Shown one piece after another: positions 11,555-22,479 of a stretch of 64,000 bases of DNA (position 1 is its first letter; each line of letters begins with the position of its first letter). A program made the position numbers and the translations under genes. The notes below the pieces were generated by a model. It made no database searches and was not told the DNA's origin. It was given only the letters and a program-made list of their open reading frames with translations. The stretch comes from Lepidostoma basale (taxonomy: Eukaryota > Arthropoda > Insecta > Trichoptera > Lepidostomatidae): the NCBI GenBank assembly GCA_022606425.2, contig JAHDVF020001324.1:310001-374000 (forward strand), in the 5' to 3' direction.

Positions 11555-11900
11555 TTCGTTCTTGTTTAATTTCCTTTGAAAATGGAGCTACGGACCAGAA
11601 TAATAGAAGCTTTCTATTGGCCGAGAGCCGAGCACAAAGCGCCCAATCAAAGCAGGGAATCAGATGTAAAAGATAGGTCGCTTAACTTCACCTATTGAAA
11701 ATTTCTATGATAAATACATAATATGTCTGAGAGAAATTTTATCAAAGATCTTCGTTCATACCTGCTTTCCTTAATTACGTTTAATTGATCGCCCGGGATG
11801 CCATTATATCCGCAGCTTCTCATTTCCTCATTGTAGAGTACAAACGAGAATTCATACAATAAAGCTCTCTCACTCCACCGTTTAAATGATTACTTTTATT
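11555..11900. promoter_or_regulatory. Unique island, candidate enhancer
   Basis: Repeat-free stretch with two ATCAAAG matches (ccaatcaaagcagg, tttatcaaagatc), an ATTGG/CCAAT box (ctattggccgag) and homeodomain-type TTAATTA/TTTAATTG sites. No open frame of note. Confidence 0.25.
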
Positions 11901-12290
11901 TGAATAAGTTTACAAAGCTTAGAATAAGTTGATCGAATGTTCCGTGAGCCATTCAAATAATACAGTCAGCAAAAATTATATTTAGTCCCAGCTTACATAA
12001 GAAGTCTTATCTACAATGTTATCCACAAATTAATTAAAATCTTTACTCTAACGATTAATTTAATGAATTTAAAACCAATTTTACACTTTTAAAGATTATA
12101 TTTCTCGACTAGTTCTGAAGGTTTTATCCCTTCATCATCGGTAGAACGAGAATTAGACTATTGTCGATTGATATTTGTGGGCAACATGAGTTATTGTTAA
12201 ATCAATATTTTTATATATTTAAATAGTCGTCTTATTTTTAAAACACTTTTTTATAATGTCATTTATTAATTATAGGATAGTAAGCAACAA

Positions 12291-12332
12291 TTCACGTGAC
12301 TATAAAAATGACGATAGACTAGCTATCTATCT
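12291..12332 (+). mobile_element. tRNA-derived SINE body scrap
   Basis: ttcacgtgactataaaaatg and acgatagactagctatctat match the SINE body; head and tail are gone. Confidence 0.5.
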
Positions 12333-12498
12333 TATTGTACAGAGTAAATAGGTTCAAATAATGAGACTACTTCTTATTCTTTAACTAGTTCCATGTAATA
12401 CTTTCCAGTATTTTGACATTTATCCCTTAAATACGGTATTCTGTTCCTTTAACTTGTGTATACAAACAACAACGCGCTTGATTTTGCTACATTTAAAA

Positions 12499-12575
12499 GG
12501 CGAAACATATCATTCTGATAAAATATAATTTAACTTCTAGAAAACAGACGTTTTCATTCGTATTGATTATTCAAA
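12499..12575. mobile_element. Foldback element, right arm only
   Basis: aggcgaaacatatcattctg to gacgttttcattcgtattg is one arm of the family at 5742-5934. Confidence 0.7.
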
Positions 12576-12800
12576 TAAAGCGCGCAAGATGGATTGGTCA
12601 TGTGTTGCGACACGAATGTTTCCTGAATGATGTGTTGGAGGGAATGGTTGAGGGATCGATTGGCAGAGGACGACCTCGCCAAGAGTACCTAGACCAGATA
12701 TGGGCTGCACCTCTTATTCGGAGTTGAAGAGAGTTGCCGAGGACCGATCGGAGTGGAAGAGGAGATGCGTCGCCTTGCTGCAGACCAATCATTAGATTGA
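12576..12800 (+). mobile_element. LINE C-terminal fragment
   Basis: Translated pieces KRARWIGHVLRHECFLNDVLEG, GRGRPRQEYLDQIW and, in another frame, EDRSEWKRRCVALLQ are the end of an RTE/R-type reverse-transcriptase ORF. At least one frameshift or stop breaks it. Confidence 0.7.
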
Positions 12801-13100
12801 GACCGGAGAAGAAGATTCAAATAACCCCTTGTATACAAAATGTGGAAAGCATAAAAAAAATTATTTTTCTTCTTCTCAAAAATTCTTACTCCACCACCAC
12901 GCTAGATATAGGCATCTTCTAAACTATTCCAACTTTTTTATCTGTTGCCACCTACTAAAATAAAAACTACTATAGTAAAATGTTCCTATATTTTTTTTAT
13001 AACTTTATTAATTATAAAAAAATGCTATCCCAAAAACATCAAAGATGTTAATAATCTTTTCTGCAAATCAATCCCTAAGATTGAAATATTTTAAATTGTT

Positions 13101-13190
13101 AAATTAAAAATACTCTGTTTTATGTATCACGATTGTATTATTATTTTACGCGACAGCTGTTTCGTCAACCTATGTTTATTATCTGCTTGA
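13101..13190 (-). mobile_element. Relative of the 42.5-kb hammerhead-like element
   Basis: On the reverse strand it reads gacgaaacagctgtcgcg followed by an A/T-rich part with acaatcgtgata and acataaaacagag, matching the right-hand part of the copy at 42523-42610. Confidence 0.55.
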
Positions 13191-13224
13191 TCCTGGGGAC
13201 ATACGAAAACGAAAAATTATATAC

Positions 13225-13500
13225 ATTTAAGCAAGTTTTAGTATAATTTGAACACAAATACGATACGGAACCACCCGGAGAACAGAACGTACCCATGCGG
13301 GAGGGTGTGAGGAAGGGGTGGAGAGAGCACGGGCGGAAGAAGCCGGCGTGTCGCGTGTGTTTGAGTATCATTATTTACCCAAGATTTCTCCATTACACTG
13401 GGATACAGCCTTCCGAAGTTTCGGAGATAATCAAAGGCGTAGCAATTGATCAACGAATGATCTTCATACAAACAATTGGTAATGTATACAATATAAAACA
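13225..13500. promoter_or_regulatory. Unique GC-richer island
   Basis: Non-repetitive sequence with a purine-rich run (gggagggtgtgaggaagggg) and one TCF-like ataatcaaaggcg. Short open frames on both strands overlap and show no family resemblance, so a gene is not called. Confidence 0.2.
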
Positions 13501-13569
13501 AATGAATTAAAACACTGTTTTATTTTTCTCGACATTCGAAAGAACGACATAAATGAGTTAGTTAATCAA

Positions 13570-13760
13570 ATACTTGTAGACAAATACTGGATTTTACCCA
13601 TTACGGGTTAATCATTAAGAATTAATTGTATCTCAGTAGAGACGAAGATGTAATTTTTTTGGAATTATGGGGAATGTTGTATTACATAAAGCGATCGCTT
13701 AACCCAACCAATGACAGGTCATAAGTCCTGTAAACGCCTCGACCACCATAGTTACCTCGA
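13570..13760 (+). mobile_element. Element M copy
   Basis: acttgtagacaaatactgga, then ttgtatctcagtagagacg and the core gcgatcgcttaacccaacc. The right boundary word is missing. Confidence 0.7.
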
Positions 13761-13936
13761 GATACTCGAGAGATATTGTCAGATTGTAAAAATATGTTAT
13801 AATTTTAACATATGTTTTCAAACCATGTTGATTCGGCAAAATTTTATTAAATATCTATATATATTTACCTAGATTTTTTAGACATGTAAGTTTATGTAGG
13901 TCCTGTTTAACACGATTCATGTTATATTTACAAACT

Positions 13937-14345
13937 TACTCACCTTCAAGACGTCTCTCCGAAAGGGTAGGCAGAAATAATGAACGGCCACACATTTTCT
14001 GACACACTTCTCTAGATTTCTCAACATTCGTACTCACGTGGCCGACATTCAATATTTTATTTAATTGATCGTGCCACTTTTACCACGGTCTTCCTCTATT
14101 TCTAGTTCCATTTACATCGTTAACATTTACTTATTTTAACCTTATTTCTTCATTTATTCTTTCCATGTGTCCAAAGCATCTTAATGTTCCTTTAATAATA
14201 CTTTCATTCGCACCACATTCACTTTTTATATTTTCATTCGACACTCTTTCATACACAGAGTTTCCACACAATCGTCTAAGAGATCTCATTTTACTGCTTT
14301 TATTCTACTTTCATCCTTCTTTTGGCAGTTCCATGCTGTAATGGT
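13937..14345 (-). mobile_element. RTE-TTAG LINE 3' end
   Basis: Reverse-strand copy from near the tail (acgtctctccgaaagggtag) to the NWQKKDESR region; several stops. Confidence 0.8.
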
Positions 14346-14404
14346 AATAACTTCAGTTTTCAATAGATAATTAATCCAAAAGTAAAAATATGAAGTAGAT
14401 TACT

Positions 14405-14884
14405 TTTAAAGCTAAGATGGCAGTGCATAATGGTGTTCTTGAGCGGACCCTTATTTATGGAAGTGAAGCATGTAACTGGCAAAAGAAGGATGAATGGAGA
14501 ATAAATGCAGTAGAAATGAGATCTCTAAGACGAATGTGTGTTATATCTGTATATGATAGTGTCAAACGCAAGTATAAGAAGTGAATGCGGTGCGAATGAA
14601 AGTGTTATGAACAAAATAATGAAAGGGTCATTAAGATGGTTTGGACACATGGAAAGAATGAGTGAAGACAGAATGGTGAAGAAGGTATATGTAAACGGCT
14701 TGAACGGAGCTAGAAATAGAGGAAGGCCGAGGAAAACAAAATGTCAGAGAAATCGAAGTGCATGACAAGATGTATGAATGTAGAGGAAGCGAGAGAAGTA
14801 TGTCAAGACAGAACAATGTGGCGTTCTATTTTTCCTGCCTACCTCTCCGGTAAGACGGCGTGACGGTTAATTAGTTAGTTAGAT
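14405..14884 (+). mobile_element. RTE-TTAG LINE 3' end
   Basis: It starts in [11 protein letters not shown], continues through NWQKKDE and [18 protein letters not shown] to NRGRPRKT, and ends in acctctccggtaagacggcg plus a short (TTAG)n. A deletion removes the TWHDQ region. It lies back to back with the previous copy. Confidence 0.85.
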
Positions 14885-14984
14885 TAATTTTAATGGGGGT
14901 CACGCACATCGGTTTACAGCACTGCGTTAAAGCTTTCGTACAGAATGCACCAGTATAACCTCATCCGAACTGACTTCCCGTAAT

Positions 14985-15120
14985 AATAATAATTATTGCT
15001 GACGTATGCCAGACTCGACGAAGTTTACCGAATACATAGTCTGTCCCGTCCCCGTTAGGGGGTGAGACATCACCGTCGTAGTCGTAAGGGATGGCGCTAT
15101 ATAGTAACACCGAGCCATAT
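14985..15120. repeat. Low-copy repeat of unknown class
   Basis: The word ttattgctgacgtatg with aatttaccgta-like sequence recurs at about 33675-33720. The C/G-rich part (cccgtccccgttagggggtg) is seen only here. Confidence 0.35.
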
Positions 15121-15126
15121 TAAATG

Positions 15127-15184
15127 CCTTATTTTTTAACATTTATTTTAATTTTATTATTAAAATAAATGTTAAAAAATAAGG
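15127..15184. repeat. Perfect 26-bp hairpin
   Basis: Arms 15127-15152 and 15159-15184 are exact inverted copies around a 6-base loop. AT-rich; possibly the tip of a miniature foldback element. Confidence 0.75.
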
Positions 15185-15270
15185 TTAACACTATTTGAGA
15201 GATTATATCGATTATATTTGTAAACTTTGATACGAAGCCATTACAATGTGGTTGACATATTTAAACATAA

Positions 15271-15453
15271 AATTAAACTCTTTTTACTTGAGCAAGTAGC
15301 ACCAACCGGTACACTGTGTACCGAGATTCCGCGAGGCTATAGAACTATAGTTTGTACGAGTATATAGCCCCGTGGAAGCTTGCTACAGAGTGAAACCAGT
15401 TGGCGCTACTTATTTAAAAAAGTGCTTTATACCAAGTGAAAAAGTGTTTAATT
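15271..15453. mobile_element. Inverted-repeat element of unknown family
   Basis: Left aattaaactctttttacttg and aagtagcaccaaccgg (15294-15309) are mirrored on the right by ccagttggcgctactt (15394-15409) and caagtgaaaaagtgtttaat. About 20 extra bases separate the two right blocks. The interior has gtacactgtgtac and ctatagaactatag palindromes. Confidence 0.5.
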
Positions 15454-15837
15454 TAATTTTTATTTAATCTTGTTTTCTGTATTGAATAACAGTAAGACAT
15501 TATAATATTTTTTGTGAATTAACTACTACATATGTTTAATAATAGAAACGGAAGTAAATAATAAAAAAATAGTTTCATCTCAGATTTCTCGTATGGAAAC
15601 AGTTCTATCTAAAAATAACCCTTATTTAGAAAGGGGTTGGACTCCGGTAATAAGGATTGTATTATATTTAAAAGAATTGAAGCAAGATGTCCCCGACATA
15701 ACACTGACATAAAAACAAAATAATACATCCGCCTACAATGGGAAGAAAAAACAAAATTTCACCAAATTACGTGAGGAGAAGTCTTTGTTGAAAGCTAACC
15801 ACATAGCCATTTTGTTATATATGAAATGTATTTATAC

Positions 15838-16275
15838 TAACTAACCAACTAACCATCACGCCGTTTCCCCGAAAGGGTAGGCAGAGAGGATAGATCGCCA
15901 CATTGTTCTATCCTGATATGATTCTTGCGCCACTTCTAAATTCACACATCGTGCATGCTTGTCGATTGTTCCTACTTCGAACATGGCCGCCTTTCAGTAA
16001 TTGATTAATTTGGTCATGCCATGTCTTCCTTGGCCTTACTCGACTTCTTTTCCCATTCACATTACTTGTATATATATTTTTAATCTTTCTTCCCTCATCC
16101 ATTCGTTCCATATGTCCAACCGTTTTTAATGACCCTTTCTTAATTTTATTTATCACGCATTCATCCTCCTAACATCCATTTCTTACTTCATCATTAGATA
16201 TTCTATTATACATTGTTTTTCCTCACATTCTTATTAGTGACCTTATTTCTACGGCATATATCCTACTTTCAGCCT
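15838..16275 (-). mobile_element. RTE-TTAG LINE 3' end, subfamily B
   Basis: Reverse-strand copy with MINKIKKGSLKTVGHMERM, then GRKIKNIYTSNVNGKRSR, then [14 protein letters not shown]. It keeps an 82-codon open piece and ends in ctaaccaactaaccatcacg. Confidence 0.85.
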
Positions 16276-16468
16276 TCTAGGGAAGATAGAGGAAGCGAGG
16301 CAGACCTAGAGCTACCTGAAGAAGAGCCCTGCAGGACGAGGTTAAGGCAGCAGGCCTCATTTGGGATGATGTTAGGCATCAGGCATGCGATAGAGTCGGG
16401 TGGAGAAGGTTCCTTGAGGCCCTATGCACCACGGAGGTGTGACAGGACAAAAATAAGAAGAAGAAGAA
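16276..16468 (+). mobile_element. RTE-type LINE C-terminal fragment, second family
   Basis: The frame reads GRRGRPRATWRRALQDEV, then WDDVRHQACDRVGWRRFL and EALCTTEV, then a stop. It is close to the copy at 7600-7798 and ends in aagaagaagaagaa. Confidence 0.75.
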
Positions 16469-16545
16469 GAATGTCAAATAGAATAGTGTAGCCATTTGTC
16501 CTCTCTGCCTATTCCTCCCAAGAAACGGTTTAATGATCAATTTAT
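16469..16545 (+). mobile_element. RTE-TTAG tail scrap
   Basis: Decayed tcctctctgcctattcctcc and caagaaacggtttaatg match the LINE end on the plus strand. Confidence 0.45.
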
Positions 16546-16639
16546 GTTTTTTTTTTAAAGGCAAAATGGCAGACACCGCACACTGAATATCCTTAATCCC
16601 ACATGTGTTTCACATTCTCCTCACCCGAGATCGTCCTTG

Positions 16640-16830
16640 ATCTTGATATCTTCTGACGTTCGTATTATTTTGCTTCCAACAACCGCCATTTTGTTGTTTT
16701 TATTAACCCCACCCTCCCCCGCCCCGCTGTTCCCGCGGGACCCCTTTGTGTCTACTTCCTGTGGCGGGAAAAAATGCGCGCGCTTTGAATTTCGAATTGT
16801 CATTCTCTTTGTCTATGCCAGGATCCATTT
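16640..16830. promoter_or_regulatory. GC-rich island with YY1-like and E2F-like sites
   Basis: It contains CCGCCATTTTG at 16683-16693 (YY1/Pho-like) and GGCGGGAAA at 16763-16771, a good E2F match on the reverse strand, next to gcgcgcgc-like sequence. It is flanked by relics of RTE-TTAG but is itself unique. This combination is typical of CpG-rich promoters; no associated coding exon is recognised. Confidence 0.3.
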
Positions 16831-16974
16831 CATTTGAGCGGTTTCGATTCGACATTCAAATAACATTATTACCTGTTTTTTTTATAATCGAACATATTCG
16901 ATTCAAATATATTTTTATACAAATTAAGTGTGTTGATGTAAAATGTGTTGTACATTGAATGATGGGTAGTACAT

Positions 16975-17410
16975 GAAAGCGAAGCATGGCACAGCCAGAA
17001 GAAGAATGAGAGCAGAATACATGTGTTAGAGTTGATATCACTTAGATGTATGCGTGGTAAAACGATGTATGATAGAATTTCAAAAACTGATATCAAGAAG
17101 GTTATGATCAAAAATATGAAAGGATCATTACGTTGGTTTGGACATATATAATGCATGGATGAAGAGATAAGAATAAACAAAGTATACAATAACGATGTGA
17201 TTAAATTGCGGGGTCGAGAAAGACCGAGGAAAACATGGCATGACCAAATTAATCAAGTATTAAAGTTCCATTATGTTGGAAGTCGGATGAATCGATATAC
17301 TTGTATAACTCGTTTTGTGAAGGAATCTAGAGAGATGTGTTAGGATAAAGTAATGTGGCCTTCCATTCTCTCTGCCTACTTTTTCGGGGAAACGGTGTGA
17401 TGGTTTGTTT
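16975..17410 (+). mobile_element. RTE-TTAG LINE 3' end, subfamily B
   Basis: Pieces [22 protein letters not shown] and [14 protein letters not shown] are read in shifting frames, ending ctttttcggggaaacggtgtg. Confidence 0.8.
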
Positions 17411-17559
17411 AACCTTTCCCTTACGGTGCTAAAATAAAAACGTGCGTTCCGGTGTAGGGTAGTCAGTACGCGTTAAAAAAATTGCGATTTTAAACCGGAA
17501 AAATAGGAACATTCATAGCTAATCCCCTTATATAATTATAATTGGAGTAAAAAGTTATA

Positions 17560-17790
17560 ATAATTGAGATTTAATTGCTAAAAACATTAAAAAAAACATC
17601 TGGCAACGCACACGGAACGGGCATAGACCCGCTCTGGTTGCAAGCCCGAAAGCGAATGCCGCCACTGCCGGCGCGGCGGGACGGCGAGAGTACGAACATT
17701 GAGCTAGAACATATGCAAGATTGAGATGCGAATATAGTGTGGCGTACTGAAAGCGCTGTTTATACGCGACTTTGATTTCGATTTTCACAA
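17560..17790. promoter_or_regulatory. Unique GC-rich island
   Basis: Repeat-free sequence with ccgccactgccggcgcggcg and neighbouring CpG-rich words, in a 1.2-kb gap between repeats. A 77-codon open frame on the minus strand shows no recognisable family and is probably chance. Confidence 0.2.
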
Positions 17791-18269
17791 AATACCTCCG
17801 ATGTACCCGATAAATTCCGATTAATATTAATATTATTTTTTAAATCAATGTTTAAATATATTATGGAGGAATACCTAAAATCTTAGCCTTGTATTTATTA
17901 TATTTATAGAGATATTGATGGTTTTTAGAAGCAACATGTAGAAGATACCCATCACAGGGAAGGGAGGGTTTAATAAACAATCCAACGCATAAATTATACG
18001 ATAACTCTCCAATAAAAAAATGTTTACGGCATTTCCTCTTATTAATATTACCTATGGTAACTAAACAAATCTTAGATACGTTTTTTAACGATATGAAAAT
18101 AGGAGCGATAATTGGGTTTTCAAATATACAATTTTGTTCAAATCAATGGTATTACTACTGTGATAACTTCCATTACTATCAATTTCAATAAGGATTATTT
18201 TTATATAATCTCTAATAATGAAAAATATTTACTAAAAAACTGGAGTGGGTTTATAATTGAGATAAGGAT

Positions 18270-18480
18270 CGGGGTTCTTTGGCGTCGGCATTAGCAGCGT
18301 CGCGGTGTCGACAAGTGACGTCATTAGACGTCGCCACGTGCCGCCACGTGTCCGAGTACTCGATCCTCACGCGTGCCCGGCACGTGCGACTTGCTCTCCA
18401 CTTGTGGTCAACTTATCGGTCCAGCCGCAATAGCGGCCGAATGGAGTCTGTGAAGTTTTCGTTTTCGAAAAGATTTGAAT
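18270..18480. promoter_or_regulatory. GC-rich unique island with CRE and three CACGTG boxes
   Basis: In AT-rich surroundings this stretch carries a palindromic CRE TGACGTCA at 18316-18323 and CACGTG palindromes at 18335-18340, 18345-18350 and 18381-18386. No repeat family is recognised in it. CACGTG is the class-B E-box bound by bHLH-zip and some bHLH-PAS factors; TGACGTCA is bound by CREB/ATF. An enhancer or an alternative promoter is plausible. Confidence 0.45.
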
Positions 18481-18659
18481 ACTATCAAATAGTTAAAACA
18501 TCGTTTTATTTAATTATTATTTTAAATGACTATATTAAAAATAAATATATTAAAAACCCGTTAATATTTTTCTAGCAGTGTAGAAGCAAGCCTAGTTTAT
18601 TTGAAATTTTAAAAACCTTAAAAACATTTCAAAACAAATGGTAAATATAATAGATACTA

Positions 18660-18765
18660 ACTAAGTAATTCACTAAACAATATGCCAACTCTCCGAAGGA
18701 GTAGGCAGAAGTAATGGACCGCCACACTGCTTTATCCTGACCCACTTCACTAGATTAATCTTTTT
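18660..18765 (-). mobile_element. RTE-TTAG tail fragment
   Basis: Reverse-strand gccaactctccgaaggagta and following aatggaccgccacactgc. Confidence 0.6.
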
Positions 18766-18855
18766 ATTTTTCTAGATGCTTTCAGCGTTGCGGGTCCGTT
18801 GACGTGATAAAGCATCCATATTAATATAAAGTATGAGGATAGCGACGTAAAATTT

Positions 18856-18975
18856 AAGAAACTTCTAAAGACTCCACTGTTCTTTTCCTAGTGAGCCCTT
18901 GGAGTAATTGATTTTACAAAACGGCGCACTTAAAATATAAATCATCATAAATAATAATAACAATAATTTTACGCT
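18856..18975 (+). mobile_element. CR1-like LINE 3' UTR scrap
   Basis: cttctaaagactccactgtt and gcgcacttaaaatataaatc recur in similar form at 47548-47640, as a LINE 3' end with a (taa)n tail. Confidence 0.5.
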
Positions 18976-18984
18976 TCGATTAGC

Positions 18985-19275
18985 AAACTCCTCGGCAATA
19001 GGCAGACTAGTTGAGCCAAAGCGCAGTCCTCAGACAAATTTTGGAGATCGGGTTTTCGCAGTGGCAGGTCCGTCCGCCTGGAATATGCACCCTGCACGCC
19101 TCAGATGCATTGACAATCGGACTGGTTTTAAATCTAACATAAAACCAACCTTTTTAAAATATCACATAAATATAAACAACTATTATCTGATTGCTTGAGT
19201 CAGATGCAGCATTCATGACTAAAAACATTGTCAATGCGCCATTGAGGTGAGTTATTCACGAAAACGCGCTATGCA
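18985..19275 (+). mobile_element. CR1/L2-like LINE C-terminal fragment
   Basis: The frame includes FGDRVFAVAGPSAWNM and R.RCIDNRTGFKSN, the end of a CR1/L2-type reverse-transcriptase ORF, then a 3' UTR with gcgccattgaggtgagttat. The copy at 42165-42475 is its reverse-strand relative. Confidence 0.75.
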
Positions 19276-19281
19276 AAAAAA

Positions 19282-19830
19282 CTAACTAACTAACCATCAC
19301 GCCATTTCCCCGGAGGGGTAGGCAGATAAAATGGATCGCCACAATGCTCTGTCCTGGCATACCTCTCGAACTTCCTCTACATTCATACATCGTACCATGC
19401 ACGCACGTCGATAATTCCGACTTCAAATGTGGCCGCCTTTTAGTAATTGATTTATTTGGTCATGCCATGTTTTCCTCGGTCGTCCTCGGCTTCTTTTTCC
19501 ACTCACGCTGTTCGTGTACAACTTTTAAACTATTCTACTCTCATCTATTCGTTCCATATGTCCAAACCATCCCAGGGATCCTTTTTTAATTTTATCCATG
19601 ATGCAGCCTTACATTTCTCTCTTATTTCATCGTTCGGTATTCTATCATACAACGTTTTCCCACATATTATTCTTAAAGATCTCATTTCTACGGCGTTTAT
19701 CCTGCTTTCATCCTTCTTTTGCCAGCTCCAAGCTTCACTTCCATACATGAGGGTTGGCACTAGAACTCCATTGTGTACTGCCATCTTTGCTTCTGTGGAT
19801 ATTTTTCTATTTGCACTATGCAAATTAGCC
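19282..19830 (-). mobile_element. RTE-TTAG LINE 3' end, subfamily B, well preserved
   Basis: On the reverse strand a 92-codon open piece reads [20 protein letters not shown] then [19 protein letters not shown] and RIICGKTLYDRIPND. The 3' end is aactaactaactaaccatca on the left. Confidence 0.88.
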
Positions 19831-19851
19831 TTATTATTAATTAATTTATAT

Positions 19852-20100
19852 GAATGAAAACGTCAGTTTTCTAGAAGTTTTATTATATATAATGGGAATG
19901 ACATGTTTCGCCCTTCAAAGGCATTATCAAATGTGACAAATGTAACATTTGAAAATGCCTCAGAAAGGCAAAACATATCATTCCCATAAAATATAATAAA
20001 ACTTCTAGAAAACTGACGTTTTCATTCTTATTAATTATTTAATATGGAGTTTTACATCATAGTTCAAGAAACAATAAATATACTTATTATTATTAAGGAA
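19852..20100. mobile_element. Foldback element
   Basis: Inverted arms 19853-19928 and 19951-20026 surround a short loop. Right outer flank taatatggagttttacatca, then caagaaacaataaatatac. Confidence 0.85.
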
Positions 20101-20137
20101 CAATAAGGAAATGGCTCAGTAATACGTAACATCTAAA

Positions 20138-20172
20138 TTTATAAAACAGACGTGTTCACCTTTTCATCCGTA
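20138..20172. mobile_element. Foldback element scrap
   Basis: aaacagacgtgttcacctttt and catccgtattaatc resemble an outer arm word. Confidence 0.35.
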
Positions 20173-20199
20173 TTAATCATCTTAACGAAGCTTAGTTAG

Positions 20200-20600
20200 A
20201 TAACACTCCAAATAGAGTGAGCGTAACCAAATCTCTTGGTTTCTTTACATTCTAGAACTTATTTCATTTGTCTGGTGAATCAGCGTGCTAACAGAGGAAG
20301 AGTAAACAGCGGACGGATAGCTTGAACTTTCTTTGATCGCGACAGCCGACCGCGGGTAAGATAAAACAGGGGAAACTATTTTTCAGTCGGAGCGATTGTG
20401 CGATTAGCCTGACCCATGTGCATTAATACGTGCCACTCAAAAATATTCTAAGAATCTCAATGGGCCGGGAAATCTACGAATCTCTCACTAATTTCGTTCT
20501 CAACAAAGCGTTCTAAGACATTACGGCTTTCTTGTTCGTTGCACGACTTCAAGAGCGTATTTTGCAATCCTTTAGACAACGTAACAATCAAATAACTCTA
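20200..20600. promoter_or_regulatory. Unique island, candidate enhancer
   Basis: Non-repetitive sequence between foldback elements. It carries CTTTGATCGCG at 20331-20341, the same 11-mer as at 22623-22633, plus GATA-like agataaaac. No open frame of note. Confidence 0.25.
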
Positions 20601-20648
20601 CTCCATAATAAAGTAATAACTTTAATCAAGAATTGTTTATTAATTACA

Positions 20649-20972
20649 CAATTAAGACGAATGGAAACGCCGGTTTTTTAGAAGTATTTTTTTATAATTT
20701 GGAAAAGGACATGTTTTACGACGCTACAAACAAATAAGACATAATGTATTTATTCATTCTTGAAAAAAATCATTGTTTGAACTTGTTTCAAATGTAAAAC
20801 TCTTCATATTTAACAATAAATACGACTGAAAACGTCTGTTTTATAAATGTTTTATTATAATTTATGGGAATGACAATGACCTTTGAAAATACCTTAGAAA
20901 GGCAAAACATATCATTCCTCTAAATTATAATAAAACTTCTAGAAAACCGACGTTTTCATTCGTATTGATTAA
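20649..20972. mobile_element. Foldback element(s), decayed, two adjacent units
   Basis: A left arm at 20655-20730 with no partner is followed by a unit at 20818-20970 with arms tctgttttataaatgttttat and aaaacttctagaaaaccgac. The module gaaaataccttagaaaggc is present but altered. Confidence 0.65.
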
Positions 20973-20979
20973 CTAGTAC

Positions 20980-21960
20980 GGCGCTAATGATGCTAAGTTC
21001 TCTCCAATTTTTTTTAAAGTAATATTTTTCCTTAAATATAATTTTATCGACCTAAAAAAATGGCAGTAATGAAATTAAAAAAAAACAATTTCAGGACACA
21101 GAAGCCTTTCATCACTATAGTAACATATTTACAAAATAAATAGTTGAACAAAATTTTCATGAATGTGGTCAGTTTTGATAGATGTTAAAATGTTTTTTTA
21201 TGCATTTCTTAAACCAAATATTTTAAATAAATCTAAAATTATATGTTTTAATTATATTTGGGATCCAGATAATCTTGTGACGAAGGAAATAAATTAAATT
21301 ATTTGACTTGAAGTTAAACTAATTTCATTATTAATAATTTTTAATCAATTTTTAACTACTTTTTTAATTTCTAAAATTTCAAGATTATTCAAAATTATAT
21401 TTCTATTATTAACATAATTTCAACGCCATAATCTTTATTGAACGAATGATATTTTTCAGCCAGATGATTTGCGAATTCGGAAAAGCTTTTATTGGAGAGA
21501 TACCTTATGTACTATTTTATTCATAGGAGATATCTATTTATTTATTTATTAATTTTGATATTGACAAAATTAATACTATTACATTTTTTGTTGATACAGA
21601 TTATTGATACAAATCTAAGAAAAATTCAAGTAAAGAATATTTAGATCACTAAAGAATAAATAATTGTACTAGATATGACCAATTTGAACATGACTAACAA
21701 TTAGCGAGCGACGTATTTTATTATATTGTGGTAGGGTTACAAGGTACAACTAGTGACATCAAATAGTACAAATTCGAGCTAGTTTGCAGAAATTATGGAC
21801 TTGGTGGAGGTTGATACTTTTGATGTTTAGACAGAAAATAATTTAGATTTATTCCAAAATGTCTTGACAAGAGTTTGCAAGTGTAGTCATTCCGGGTATG
21901 CAATAATCCATATTTTTTTTCTTGCATACAACAGGTCGTTTGAACTTTCCAATTTATATT
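20980..21960. other. AT-rich unique stretch, nothing recognised
   Basis: Low-GC sequence with no open frame, no repeat match within the window and no clear motif cluster. Confidence 0.5.
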
Positions 21961-21967
21961 TAGCTAT

Positions 21968-22117
21968 TATATTGATTCTCATGACATGTGATAGGTAGCC
22001 AATCTATCACCATTTTATTATCACGTGAATTCTACACCAAACCAATGACAGTGTGACAATCATACTGCCATCGCCGGGAATCGAACCCAGGATTACCACT
22101 CTGCCACGAATGTCGAA
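21968..22117 (-). mobile_element. tRNA-derived SINE
   Basis: Reverse-strand head with B box (cgggaatcgaacccagg) and A box (accactctgccacgaatgtc), body accattttattatcacgtga. Confidence 0.8.
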
Positions 22118-22154
22118 AATGTTTTCTGCAGATTTTCGTGAAAGAAATTATTTT

Positions 22155-22420
22155 CATGATTTAATTGTATCTCAATAGAGACGAAGATGCAAATTGGAAA
22201 CTGAATATGGTTGATCAAGGTGTTTACAGGACTTATGACCTGTCATTGGTTGGGTGAAGTGCACACTTTATGTAATTACAACATCCCCCATTCCACCTTT
22301 CTTATGATGTCTGACAAAGTTTTTGGAAGTTGTATATATGTTAAAGTCCAACACCAGAATTCACATGTCAGTTTCAATTATTTTCGTTATATTTAGGGTG
22401 GCTATATTGAATTTCATTAT
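22155..22420 (-). mobile_element. Element M copy
   Basis: ttgtatctcaatagagacg, then acaggacttatgacctgtc and cccattccacctttcttatg in reverse-strand order. The outer end is lost. Confidence 0.7.
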
Positions 22421-22479
22421 TTGAGAAGACAGGGAAATATCATTGTTTAAACAACAATTCACATTGATACGTGTATATC

